Assembly: GCF_001425235.1 (NCBI RefSeq)
Contig: NZ_LMEA01000008.1
Coordinates: forward strand, 1-64,000
DNA: 64,000 bases
Source: Devosia sp. Root413D1
Lineage (GTDB): Bacteria; Pseudomonadota; Alphaproteobacteria; Rhizobiales; Devosiaceae
Direction: 5' to 3'
The notes beneath the pieces were generated by a model. The model did no database searches. It was given only the letters and a program-made list of their open reading frames with translations, and had not been told where the DNA came from. Positions 9,152 to 17,476 of this stretch are shown piece after piece. The translations under genes and the position numbers were made by a program. Position 1 is the first letter of the stretch. Every line of letters begins with the position of its first letter.

Positions 9152-10066
9152 ATGACTGGATATTCGCTGAATAGACGCATGTTCGTCACGACGGGGCTTG
9201 CGGGTGTCATGGCCTCAACCCTCTCTATCGGGTCGTTGGCAGAGGAGGCGAAGTTGGAAGCGAACGAGGCAACATCAGAGGTCACTTCGAAAGACGGGAC
9301 CCGTATCGCCATCAGCCGCTCGGGCCAGGGCCCAGCCCTCATTCTGGTCGGCGGCGCGCTGAGCGACGGCTCGGGCGCGGCCCCGCTGGCGAAGCTCCTC
9401 GCCCCGCGCTTCACCACGGTCACCTTTGATCGGCGGGGCAGGGGCAAGAGCGGCGACACGCCACCCTACGCGGTGGAGCGCGAGATCGAGGATATCGACG
9501 CCATCATCGAGGCGCTGGGCGGCACGGCATTCATTCACGGCCACTCGTCGGGCGCGGTGTTGTCGCTCGAAGCCACGGCAAAGCTCACGGGCAAGGTGAC
9601 AAAGCTCTCGCTCTACGAGCCGCCCTTCATCACCGATGGCAGTCGCCCGGCACCGCCGGCTGACTTTGCGGCTCACATCGACGAGCTCATCGCCGCCAAC
9701 CGCCGCGGCGATGCAGTCGAGTATTTCCTCGTCGAGGTGGTCGGCACGCCCGCTGCGGCCATCGCCCAGATGCGATCGGCGCCGGCCTGGCCGGGGCTCG
9801 AAGCCCTGGCGCACACCCTCGCCTATGACGTTGCGGTCCTGGGCGACAGGATGTCGGGCAAGCCGCTCGCATCAGGCGCCTGGGATGGCGTCAGCATCCC
9901 GGTGCTGGTGATGGATGGTGGCGCCAGCCCCGAATGGATCCGCAACTCGGCTCGTTCGGTTGCCGGCCTGCTGCCCAGTGCCGAGCACCGCAGCCTCGAG
10001 GGCCAAACCCACAACGCTGCTCCCGAAGTCGTCGCGCCGGAGCTCGAGCGCTTCTTCCTCGGCTGA
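9152..10066 (+). CDS. Exported alpha/beta hydrolase
   Basis: This 304-residue alpha/beta-hydrolase-fold protein has a twin-arginine-type leader (NRRMFVTTG, residues 7-15) followed by a hydrophobic stretch, so export by Tat is likely. The nucleophile elbow is GHSSG with S132. The preceding FDRRGRGKSG loop is typical of the fold. A candidate acid is in LVMDGG, and the catalytic His is in the GQTHNAA segment near the C-terminus. The natural substrate is unknown. It stands alone between the regulator and the haem genes and reads towards hmuV, with no obvious partner. Confidence 0.85.
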   Translation: MTGYSLNRRMFVTTGLAGVMASTLSIGSLAEEAKLEANEATSEVTSKDGTRIAISRSGQGPALILVGGALSDGSGAAPLAKLLAPRFTTVTFDRRGRGKSGDTPPYAVEREIEDIDAIIEALGGTAFIHGHSSGAVLSLEATAKLTGKVTKLSLYEPPFITDGSRPAPPADFAAHIDELIAANRRGDAVEYFLVEVVGTPAAAIAQMRSAPAWPGLEALAHTLAYDVAVLGDRMSGKPLASGAWDGVSIPVLVMDGGASPEWIRNSARSVAGLLPSAEHRSLEGQTHNAAPEVVAPELERFFLG

Positions 10067-10070
10067 ACCG

Positions 10071-10880
10071 CTACTCCGCGGCGAGCCGCATCGCCACCTG
10101 AGGGGCGAAGAGCGGCGTGCCGTTGGAGAGCTGCAGCGTGGCGAGTTCGCAACCGAACACCTCGCGCACCAGCGCGATATCCAGCACCTCGGCCGGTGCG
10201 CCACACGCGGCGCGCCGGCCTTCGGACATCACCAGCACCTGGTCGGCATAGAGCGCCGCGAGGTTGAGGTCATGGAGGATAGCGACCACCGCGCCGCCGG
10301 CTGCCGCAAAGCCCCGCGCGATCTCCATCACCAGCAACTGGTGCTTGATGTCGAGGCTCGAGACCGGTTCATCCAGCAGCAACAGGCGTGGCAACCCCTC
10401 GAATACCGGCTGCCACACCTGGCACAGCACCCGCGCCAGTTGTACCCGCTGCTGCTCGCCGCCGGAGAGGCTCTGGTACATCCGGCCGCCGAACCCCGCG
10501 AGGTCGACTCGCCGCAGCGCCGCTTCGACCACCGCCTCGCGTTGCGCCGGCAGCACGCCGAGCCCCGCCGACAGCCCCAGCCGCACCACTTCACGCACCG
10601 TGAACGGGAAGCTCAGCACCGAGGCTTGCGGCATCACCGCCCGCATCGTCGCCGCCGCCCGTGGCGGCAGTGTACGCAGGGGCTGGCCGTTCAGCGCGAT
10701 ACCGCCCAGGTGTTCGAGCTCGCCGCTCAGCGCCTTCATCAGCGTGGTCTTGCCCGAGCCGTTCGGTCCGATGATTGCCAGCACTTCGCCGGCGCGCGCC
10801 GTGACGCTGACGCCTTCGACGATCGGCTTCCGTTCGATGGCGACGGAAACGCCACGAACTTCCAGCACCGGGCTCACCAT
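10071..10880 (-). CDS. hmuV: Haem ABC transporter ATP-binding protein HmuV
   Basis: This 269-residue FepC/HmuV-type ATPase has Walker A GPNGSGKTT, signature LSGGEQQRVQLARVL and Walker B LLLDEPVSSLD followed by the H-loop LHDLN. The start ATG 10880 (MVSPVLEV) overlaps the end of the permease gene by seven bases. A longer frame upstream would begin inside hmuU and is not supported. It energises haem import across the inner membrane as part of the hmuSTUV operon. The gene ends only four bases from the convergent hydrolase gene. Confidence 0.95.
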   Translation of the reverse strand: MVSPVLEVRGVSVAIERKPIVEGVSVTARAGEVLAIIGPNGSGKTTLMKALSGELEHLGGIALNGQPLRTLPPRAAATMRAVMPQASVLSFPFTVREVVRLGLSAGLGVLPAQREAVVEAALRRVDLAGFGGRMYQSLSGGEQQRVQLARVLCQVWQPVFEGLPRLLLLDEPVSSLDIKHQLLVMEIARGFAAAGGAVVAILHDLNLAALYADQVLVMSEGRRAACGAPAEVLDIALVREVFGCELATLQLSNGTPLFAPQVAMRLAAE

Positions 10881-11944
10881 GCCAGCTCCCGCCGCCGCAG
10901 CAGGATCCACAGGAAAAACGGCCCGCCCACCGCCGCCGTGACGATACCGATCGGCAGCTCCGCCGGCGCGACGATGGTACGCGCCACCGCGTCGGCGACG
11001 AGGAGGAAGGCGGCGCCGAGCAGCGCCGAGGCCGGCAGCAGGTACTTGTGGTCCGGCCCGATCACCAGCCGCAACAGGTGCGGCACGATGATGCCGATAA
11101 AGCCGATGCCGCCGCTGACCGCCACGGCCGCTCCGGTGGCTGCCGCCACCGCGACGATGGCGATGCGTTTGAGCCGCTGCACCGGGATGCCCAGGTGCAT
11201 CGCTGTCACTTCGCCCAGCGTCAGGGCGTTGAGCCCGCGCGTCAGCAGCATGCAGCAGAGCACCGCAATGAGGATGATCGGTCCCGACGCCTGAACCTTC
11301 TGCCAGTTCGAACCGGCGAGCGAGCCCATGCTCCAGAAGGTGAAGTCGCGCAGCTGCGAGTCGCTGGCAAGGAACACCATCACCCCCATCACCGCATTGG
11401 CCAGTGCCGCGATGGCGATGCCGGCGAGCAGCATGGTGGCGATTTGCGTCTGCGTGCCGCGCGTTGCCACCTGGTAGAGGATCAGGGTGGTGACGAGGCC
11501 CGTAACGAAGGCCGAGATCTGCAGGTTGTAAATGCCGAGGATCGCCGTCAGCGGCGCCAGCGCCGTCCCGCCCAGGACGATCATCACCACCGCGCCAAGG
11601 CTCGCGCCGGACGAAACGCCCACCAGCCCCGGGTCGGCCAGCGGGTTGCGGAACAACCCCTGCATCACCACGCCGGAGACAGCGAGGCCAGCGCCGATCA
11701 GGATGCCCAGCAGCAGCCTGGGCAGCCGGATATCGAGGAACACCAGTTGGTCGCGCAGCACCAGCGGATCGTCGGTGGCTCCGGCCATATAGGCCGATAG
11801 CAGCCGCGGCAGCGAGGCGTCCGAGGCGCCGGTCAGCAGCGCCAGCGCTGCCGCCGCAACCAGCAGCAGCACCAGCCCGACCAGCGTCAGCTGGGCCAAC
11901 CGCGTCCGGTCCCCAGCGACCGGACCGGCGAGTTCAGCCGTCAT
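10874..11944 (-). CDS. hmuU: Haem ABC transporter permease HmuU
   Basis: This FecCD-family permease is about 356 residues with roughly nine to ten hydrophobic helices. It contains the family blocks LRLPRLLLGILIGAGLAVSG, FRNPLADPGLVGVSSGA and GGIGFIGIIVPHLLR. ATG 11944 is the chosen start. A TTG at 11959 overlapping the hmuT stop (TTGA) would add five residues, and neither has a strong ribosome site. It forms the channel used with HmuV and receives haem from HmuT. Confidence 0.94.
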   Translation of the reverse strand: MTAELAGPVAGDRTRLAQLTLVGLVLLLVAAAALALLTGASDASLPRLLSAYMAGATDDPLVLRDQLVFLDIRLPRLLLGILIGAGLAVSGVVMQGLFRNPLADPGLVGVSSGASLGAVVMIVLGGTALAPLTAILGIYNLQISAFVTGLVTTLILYQVATRGTQTQIATMLLAGIAIAALANAVMGVMVFLASDSQLRDFTFWSMGSLAGSNWQKVQASGPIILIAVLCCMLLTRGLNALTLGEVTAMHLGIPVQRLKRIAIVAVAAATGAAVAVSGGIGFIGIIVPHLLRLVIGPDHKYLLPASALLGAAFLLVADAVARTIVAPAELPIGIVTAAVGGPFFLWILLRRRELAW

Positions 11945-11955
11945 TGCGGTGGTGG

Positions 11956-12837
11956 TCAAGGCTGTGGCACCCGGTCGCCGTAAAGCTCGTGCGCCAGCGT
12001 CAGGATCGCCTTGGGCGTACGTGGCCCGAAGCCCAGCATGAAGGCCCCGTCCACCTTCAACAGGCGTCCCTGCTGCAGTGCCGGCGACGCCGCGAGCGCC
12101 GGATTGGCCGCGAGGTCGGCGGAAAAGTCTCCGGCGCCGGAATTCTGCATCATCACCACATAGTCGGGGTTGGCGGTGATCAGCGCCTCATCGCTCAGCG
12201 TCTGGTAGCCGTGCATTTCGGCCAGCGGATTGATGCCACCGGCCAGCGTGATGATGCCGTTGGCCGCCGTGCCCGAGCCGGCAGCGCGGATCTTGCCCTC
12301 CTGCACCGAGATCACGAACAGCACGCGCTTGCGTTCGGCATCGGGGATCGCGCTCGTCGCCGCTTCCGCTGCCTTCAGCTCGGCATCGAGCGTCGTCGCC
12401 AGCGCCTCGGCCTTGTCGGTGACCCCGAGCGCCTCGCCGACCGCGCGCACCTTGGTGAGGATGCCCTGGTGGCTGAAGTCCTCCGGCACCGTCACATAGG
12501 GGATCGAGCCCTTGGAGAGCACGTCCAGCGCCTCCGGCGGCCCGCTGCCATCCACCACCAACAGCGCCGACGGGTTCACCGACAGTACGCCTTCCGGCGA
12601 CAGGGCCCGCATATAGCCGACATCCGGCAGCGCCATCGCCTCGGGCGGGAAGATACCGGTGGTATCGCGGGCCACCACTTTGCCTTCCTCGCCCAGCGCG
12701 TAGACGATTTCGAGCAGCGAGCCGCCGATCACCGCCACCCGAGACGGGTCGGCGAACGGCGTGATTTCAGCGGCCAGGGTGGGGCCGGCAAGCCCACCGA
12801 GCGCGGCGAGGGTCAGCAGAAAGCGGGGGAGGCGCAT
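11956..12837 (-). CDS. hmuT: Periplasmic haem-binding protein HmuT
   Basis: This 293-residue type III periplasmic binding protein has a signal peptide ending near GPTLAAE. The segment DVGYMRALSPEGVLSVNP holds the tyrosine that serves as axial haem ligand in HmuT/ShuT/PhuT proteins. A long central helix (about residues 135-170) joins the two lobes, as in this fold. It passes haem from the outer-membrane receptor to HmuUV. The gene follows hmuS after nine bases and overlaps the start of hmuU. Confidence 0.94.
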   Translation of the reverse strand: MRLPRFLLTLAALGGLAGPTLAAEITPFADPSRVAVIGGSLLEIVYALGEEGKVVARDTTGIFPPEAMALPDVGYMRALSPEGVLSVNPSALLVVDGSGPPEALDVLSKGSIPYVTVPEDFSHQGILTKVRAVGEALGVTDKAEALATTLDAELKAAEAATSAIPDAERKRVLFVISVQEGKIRAAGSGTAANGIITLAGGINPLAEMHGYQTLSDEALITANPDYVVMMQNSGAGDFSADLAANPALAASPALQQGRLLKVDGAFMLGFGPRTPKAILTLAHELYGDRVPQP

Positions 12838-12846
12838 GGGGAACCC

Positions 12847-13911
12847 TTAGGCTGCAGTGGATTGGTCGAGCTGGGGCAGGCCTTCGATCAGCGTGCGCCA
12901 GGCGGCGCGTTCATCCACCCCTTCCTGGCGCTGGCCGAAGAACTGGATGATGAGCTTGTTGTCGGCGCCGAACGCCTCGATCGAGGTGACGTGCCCATCG
13001 GCGGTGGGTTTGCGCACCGCCCATACCTCCTGGATCTGGTCGGCCCTGAGATGGAGGTGGAAGGTCTCGTCCATGACGTTGATCCACGGACCCATAGCCT
13101 GCACCTTTTGGATCGGGCCTGAGTGGATCTGGATGCAGCCGCGGCTGCCGACGAACGCCATGATCGGCAGCCCGCTGCCCGCCGCGCGCTCCAGCATGGC
13201 GCTGGCAGCGTTGGCGGCCAGCGGCCAGGCATAGTCGCGATCGATAGTCTTCAGCGCCTGGTGCCGCGACAGGTTGAGCCGCTTGAGCATCGGGAAAAAC
13301 TGGTGCGTGTCGGTCAGCCCCTGCCACGCCTCGCGCAGTTGCGCGGCGCTGGCCTGGGCCGCGGCGGTGTTCACTTCGCTGTCGTCGAGTTCCCGGATCT
13401 CGAGCGTCTGCAGCTGTTCGTCTGCCCTGAGGGTCTCGACCAGTGCCTGATAGGCGTCGAGGTTTGTCGCGGGCCGGCAATGCACCTTGTGCACTGCGGT
13501 GCCCGCCGCGTCGAAGAACTGCAGCGAGCGCCGTACCGCACCTTCCTTGTCCGACTTTTCGACGGCGTAGGCCGAGGCCCAGTGCGTCGGGAAGATGCGC
13601 AGGTCGATCTCTTCGCCCAGGACGATCGAGGCGTGCTGGCCGAAGCGGGTCTTCTCGAATACCCCGATCTTTTCGTGCACGGCGTGCTCGTTGCGCGTCA
13701 GGCACATCACCTCGCCCAGCGCCGGTGCGGCGGCGAGGAACGCCTCGACATCGGGGCGCAGCCGCACGCTGCCGGCGCCGACGAAAGCCGCCACCAGCTC
13801 CGCCTCGGAGATTTTCTGGATCCGCGCGAAATCGCGCTCCCGCATCTCGGGGTGCAGCGCACGCAGGCGGCGGATTTCTTCGGGCAAGATCTTCTGGCGG
13901 GCTTCGGGCAA
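12847..13911 (-). CDS. hmuS: Haem-degrading/haem-trafficking protein HmuS
   Basis: This 354-residue HemS/HmuS-family cytoplasmic protein is built of two tandem related halves, as usual for the family. Characteristic segments are ALGEVMCLTRNEHAVHEKIG in the first half and MAFVGSRGCIQIHSGPIQK with FHLHLR in the second. No ATG fits the start. TTG 13911, preceded by AGAGGA at about nine bases, gives an N-terminus that matches the family. It handles imported haem and may degrade it to release iron. It is the first gene of the operon and is transcribed from the iron-regulated spacer shared with hmuR. Confidence 0.94.
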   Translation of the reverse strand: MPEARQKILPEEIRRLRALHPEMRERDFARIQKISEAELVAAFVGAGSVRLRPDVEAFLAAAPALGEVMCLTRNEHAVHEKIGVFEKTRFGQHASIVLGEEIDLRIFPTHWASAYAVEKSDKEGAVRRSLQFFDAAGTAVHKVHCRPATNLDAYQALVETLRADEQLQTLEIRELDDSEVNTAAAQASAAQLREAWQGLTDTHQFFPMLKRLNLSRHQALKTIDRDYAWPLAANAASAMLERAAGSGLPIMAFVGSRGCIQIHSGPIQKVQAMGPWINVMDETFHLHLRADQIQEVWAVRKPTADGHVTSIEAFGADNKLIIQFFGQRQEGVDERAAWRTLIEGLPQLDQSTAA

Positions 13912-13971
13912 GATGCGGCGTCCTCTTTCACTGCTCTGTGGCGCCGGCTTCGTTTCGCCGCGCCTGTCACT

Positions 13972-14004
13972 TAAATCTTGACAGTCAATATCAGGATTTA
14001 TAAG
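13972..14004. promoter_or_regulatory. Iron-responsive operator (RirA-type) and hmuR promoter
   Basis: The divergent hmuS-hmuR spacer contains TGA-N9-TCA at 13979-13993, the form of the iron-responsive operator bound by RirA in rhizobia. It is nested in a larger symmetry, TAAATC (13972-13977) against GATTTA (13995-14000). TTGACA (13978-13983) followed after 15 bases by TATAAG (13999-14004) could be the hmuR promoter, so a bound repressor would cover the -35 region. The surrounding AT-rich stretch stands out from the GC-rich genome. Confidence 0.75.
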
Positions 14005-14130
14005 CCACGCAATAGTGGAGTGACGGAGTCATATTTTTGCCCGCTCTGCCGTGCCAGCCAGCATCTGCCAGCCAGTGCATGTTCCCGACGCCGGCAGCCG
14101 CCGGGCGTCCGTCATTGATTGGAGAAGGAA

Positions 14131-16251
14131 ATGGGGCTGGTGGCACGTAACGCCGCGATCTTGCTTGGCGGCGTCGCGCTGGGGGCGAGCTTTGGGGCAG
14201 GGGCTGCCATGGCGCAGTCTGGCGGGACCAACTCGCAGTTCGTCACGTTGCTTGAACGCATCGTCGTCGGCGCCGGCAAGGCCAAGGTGGCGATCGATAC
14301 GCCGCAGGCGGTAACCGTGGTCGACCAGGCCGATATCGACCAGAAGCAGGCCGGCACCATCGGCGAGATTCTCGACGACGTCCCGGGCGTCACCATGATC
14401 GGTTCCGAGCGCGTGCTCGGCGAGAGCTTCAACATCCGCGGCATCGGCGCCGCCGAGACCTCCGGCGACGAGGCACGCATCATCCTCACCGTCGACGGCG
14501 CGCGGAAATTCTACGAACAGTACCGCATGGGCTCGTTCTTCTCCGATCCCGAGCTCTACAAGGCAGCCGAAGTGCTGCGCGGCCCGGCGTCATCGACGCT
14601 CTATGGCTCCGGCGCCTTCGGCGGCGTCATCAACTTCACCACCAAGGACGCCTCCGATTTCATCAAGGACGGCAAGACCGGCGCCGTGCGCCTCAAGGGT
14701 TCCTACACCTCGAACGGCAACGGGACGCTTGTCTCTGGCATCCTGGCGCATCGCATCAACGAGACCTTCGAGGTGCTGGCCGCCGGCAACTTCCGACGCT
14801 CTGATATCGTCGACCTCGCCAATGGCAGCGAATTGCCAGGCTCTGAGTTTGCCGCCTGGTCCGGCCTTGTTAAGGGCACCATCCATCTCGATGCCGATCA
14901 GGTCGTCCGCTTGTCCTACCAGCGCTGGAACAGCGACGCCGACAAGCAGGATTATGCTCAGACCGGCACCATCCCGATCACCGAGCCGACGAATTTCGGC
15001 CTGATCGACCGCACCGTCGACGACCAGACGGCGATTATCAGCTACGAGAACGAAGCCTCGGGCAACGACATGCTCGACCTCAAGGTCCAGCTGTCCTACT
15101 CCAACACCGCAGTGAGCCAGGAGAATCCGACCTCACCGGTGCCGAGCAGCATTTTTGTCGCCGATTACGGCTACCAGACCACCCAGCTCAACGTCGAGAA
15201 CACCTCGACCTTTGCCGGCGCGGGCTGGGAGAACTTCCTCACCTATGGCGTTCAGGCGAGCCACCAGAACCGCGTCGCCGATCCACTCGTTGGCGATCTG
15301 ATCACCACCCATCCGGAAGGCACCTCGTCGAGCATCGGCGTGTTCGCCCAGAGCGAGCACACCATTAACGATACGCTGACCGTGATTGCCGGCGCCCGCG
15401 CCGATTTCTCGACCCTCACCCCCAGCGAGACCGTCGTCGGCGCCAGCCCCAGCGAGGATGTCGCCATCTCGCCCAAGCTCGCTGCGCTCTACAAGTTCAA
15501 CGAGAATTTCAGTGTCTTCGGTTCCGCCGCGCACACCGAACGCATGCCGACGCTGGACGAAATGTTCCAGTACCAGGGCACGCGTACGATGAACCCAAAC
15601 CTGACCAAGGAATACTCGGACAACTTCGAACTCGGCCTCGCCACCCAGGCGGACGACATCTTCACCGGCGGCGACAGCGTCGCCTTCAAAGCCACGGCGT
15701 TCCACAACACCATTACAGACGGCATCGCCTCCAACCCGATCCAGGCCAACGCTCCGTACTTCATCAACATCGCCGGCATGCGCATCTGGGGGCTCGAACT
15801 TGAAGGCTCTTATGACAGCGACGTGATGTTCGCCCGCCTCGCCTACACCTTCACCCGGGGCGTCTATACCGAGGATATGATCTCCTCCAATCCCACCCGC
15901 GTGCCACACATCTATGCCGGCGACGACGTGCAATCGATCCCGCAGGACAAGCTGGTGCTGACCGTCGGCGGCCGCGCCCAGGATCTCGACCTCGAATACG
16001 GCACCCGTCTGACGCTGGCCGCCAACCCGCTCACCGCGGCCACCACCGTTCCGCCGACGCCGATGCCGGAAGGCTGGGCCACGGTGGACGTGTTCGCCAC
16101 CTGGAAGCCGCAGAGCGGCCAGTTCGAGGGCATGGAAGCGACCTTCGGCATCGACAACCTGTTCAACGCCGACTACCGCGAGAACCTGTCGATGGACCGC
16201 TCGAAGGGCCGCACCTTCAAGCTCACGCTGGCCAAGCAGTTCGACTACTGA
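14131..16251 (+). CDS. hmuR: TonB-dependent outer-membrane haem receptor HmuR
   Basis: This 706-residue outer-membrane receptor has a signal peptide ending near GAAMAQ, a TonB-box-like segment (LERIVVGAG), a plug domain and a 22-strand-type barrel. The plug reads VTVVDQADIDQ and DVPGVTMIGSER, with a VLRGPASSTLYGSGAFGGVINFTTKD block. The NPNL motif of haem receptors is present (TMNPNLTKEYS), preceded by an ERMPTLDE form of the FRAP region. The C-terminus ends with the aromatic residue pattern of barrel proteins (KQFDY). The start is ATG 14131, six bases after GGAG at 14121. An upstream in-frame TTG (14119) is less likely. It is probably induced by iron limitation through the box upstream. Confidence 0.95.
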   Translation: MGLVARNAAILLGGVALGASFGAGAAMAQSGGTNSQFVTLLERIVVGAGKAKVAIDTPQAVTVVDQADIDQKQAGTIGEILDDVPGVTMIGSERVLGESFNIRGIGAAETSGDEARIILTVDGARKFYEQYRMGSFFSDPELYKAAEVLRGPASSTLYGSGAFGGVINFTTKDASDFIKDGKTGAVRLKGSYTSNGNGTLVSGILAHRINETFEVLAAGNFRRSDIVDLANGSELPGSEFAAWSGLVKGTIHLDADQVVRLSYQRWNSDADKQDYAQTGTIPITEPTNFGLIDRTVDDQTAIISYENEASGNDMLDLKVQLSYSNTAVSQENPTSPVPSSIFVADYGYQTTQLNVENTSTFAGAGWENFLTYGVQASHQNRVADPLVGDLITTHPEGTSSSIGVFAQSEHTINDTLTVIAGARADFSTLTPSETVVGASPSEDVAISPKLAALYKFNENFSVFGSAAHTERMPTLDEMFQYQGTRTMNPNLTKEYSDNFELGLATQADDIFTGGDSVAFKATAFHNTITDGIASNPIQANAPYFINIAGMRIWGLELEGSYDSDVMFARLAYTFTRGVYTEDMISSNPTRVPHIYAGDDVQSIPQDKLVLTVGGRAQDLDLEYGTRLTLAANPLTAATTVPPTPMPEGWATVDVFATWKPQSGQFEGMEATFGIDNLFNADYRENLSMDRSKGRTFKLTLAKQFDY

Positions 16252-16258
16252 CGACAAT

Positions 16259-16285
16259 GGGGTTCCGCCAACCTGGCGGAACCCC
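16259..16285 (+). terminator. Rho-independent-like hairpin after hmuR
   Basis: A perfect 11-bp stem (ggggttccgcc with ggcggaacccc) and a 5-base loop begin eight bases after the hmuR stop. There is no clear T tract, but the stem is strong and well placed to end the hmuR transcript. Confidence 0.7.
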
Positions 16286-16370
16286 TCGCACCTGAATTCA
16301 GTGCTGGTATGCGGTCGTATCCGGCCGCTTGTTGCGCGCCAGCACTGCGATCAATGTTGCGCTGAAACTG

Positions 16371-16551
16371 GCAGTCGGCGGCCCTCTCCCGCTTGCGGGG
16401 GAGGGGGAACCACGCGAAAGCGTGGTGGGAGGGGGTGCCCCACGCACTGACGGTGAGCGGCTGGGGCAGGGCCGGCGTTTGCGGCACCCCCCTCCCACCA
16501 GCATTTCGGCTGGTCCCCCCTCCCCGCAAGCGGGAGAGGGCCGCCGACTGC
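16371..16551. repeat. Large inverted repeat element, 30-bp perfect arms
   Basis: Arms of 30 bases match perfectly at 16371-16400 and 16522-16551. The shared family core is ccctctcccgcttgcgggg. The outer nine bases (gcagtcggc) are unique to this site yet still complementary. Inside are further short hairpins (accacgc-gaaa-gcgtggt; accagc...gctggt). With the hairpin after hmuR it fills the 328-base gap between hmuR and the convergent GntR gene. I see no gene in the gap. Confidence 0.8.
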
Positions 16552-16579
16552 ACGTTCCGCGAGGGGCCGCTAGCCCGAC

Positions 16580-17341
16580 CTACCGCGCGCGACTATTCCG
16601 CGAATCCTGGTCCAGCCGCAACGGATAGCGCGTCGGGTGATGCGTCGAGAGCGTCAGGTTGAGCGGGCGCTCGTTGACGTCGAACGCCATCTGCTCGACC
16701 CCCAGCACCGCCGCCGGCGGTGGCAGCTCCAGCAGCTGGCTCTCCTCGGCATCGGCCAGCCGGGCCGAAAGAATGGTATGGCCGCGTTGCGGCAGCAGCC
16801 CGTAGCGTCCGGCGAGCTCGGCGTAGAGCGAGCTGTTCGGCACGGTCCAATCGAGTTCGAGAATGTCCGGCACGATCGCGGCAGGCATCCAGTCATGCGC
16901 GATGGCCACCGGCTGGTCGTCGATCAGGCGCAGGCGGCGCAGCGAGATCACCTGTTCACCCGCCGCCAGTTGCAGCGCCCGCGCCACCTGCTCTGGAGCG
17001 CTGACCTGCGCCGCTATCAGCAGCCGGCTGCCCGGCCGGCGGCCATGCGCCACGGCCGTGGCGGTGAAGCTGCGCAGCAGTTCGAGCTCGTACACCCCCT
17101 TGGGGCGGCCGGTTGGGTAGAACCCCTTGCCCGGATGGCTGCGCAGGTGCCCCTCGAGCACCAACTCGGTCATCGCCTGCCGGATGGTGATGCGGCTGAC
17201 GCCGTAGAGCTCCACCAGCTCGCGTTCCGAGGCGAGCTTGGCGCGGGGCGGAATGGTGCCGTCATCGAGCGCCCGCAGCAGGCGTTCCTTCACCTGCTTG
17301 TAGAGCGGTAGGGGATCGTCGCGCGTCACGCCGTTGGCCAT
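16580..17341 (-). CDS. GntR-family regulator, UTRA domain
   Basis: This 253-residue HutC-subfamily GntR protein has an N-terminal winged helix (PLYKQVKERLLRALDDG; LASERELVELYGVSRITIRQAMTELVLEG) and a C-terminal UTRA effector domain starting near residue 95. It is divergent from the glycosidase gene, so it probably represses the sugar locus downstream and senses a sugar phosphate, as UTRA regulators commonly do. The 135-base spacer contains an AT-rich segment around 17437-17456 (tatgac and tatgatc half-sites) that could be its operator. ATG start at 17341. Confidence 0.9.
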   Translation of the reverse strand: MANGVTRDDPLPLYKQVKERLLRALDDGTIPPRAKLASERELVELYGVSRITIRQAMTELVLEGHLRSHPGKGFYPTGRPKGVYELELLRSFTATAVAHGRRPGSRLLIAAQVSAPEQVARALQLAAGEQVISLRRLRLIDDQPVAIAHDWMPAAIVPDILELDWTVPNSSLYAELAGRYGLLPQRGHTILSARLADAEESQLLELPPPAAVLGVEQMAFDVNERPLNLTLSTHHPTRYPLRLDQDSRNSRAR

Positions 17342-17476
17342 GGCTTTGGGGTAACCGAACTGATTGCGCTTTGGAAGCGGGCGCCGCGCCCGCCGACGAA
17401 ACTTAGCCGTACGATTCCATCTTGCCTACCTATTATGACTGGATATGATCAGTTGCGCTGAACGGGGGACGTCAGG

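Noticed and set aside
9823-10206. Minus-strand frames across the hydrolase-hmuV junction
   Set aside because: They overlap two convergent, well-supported genes and have no motif.
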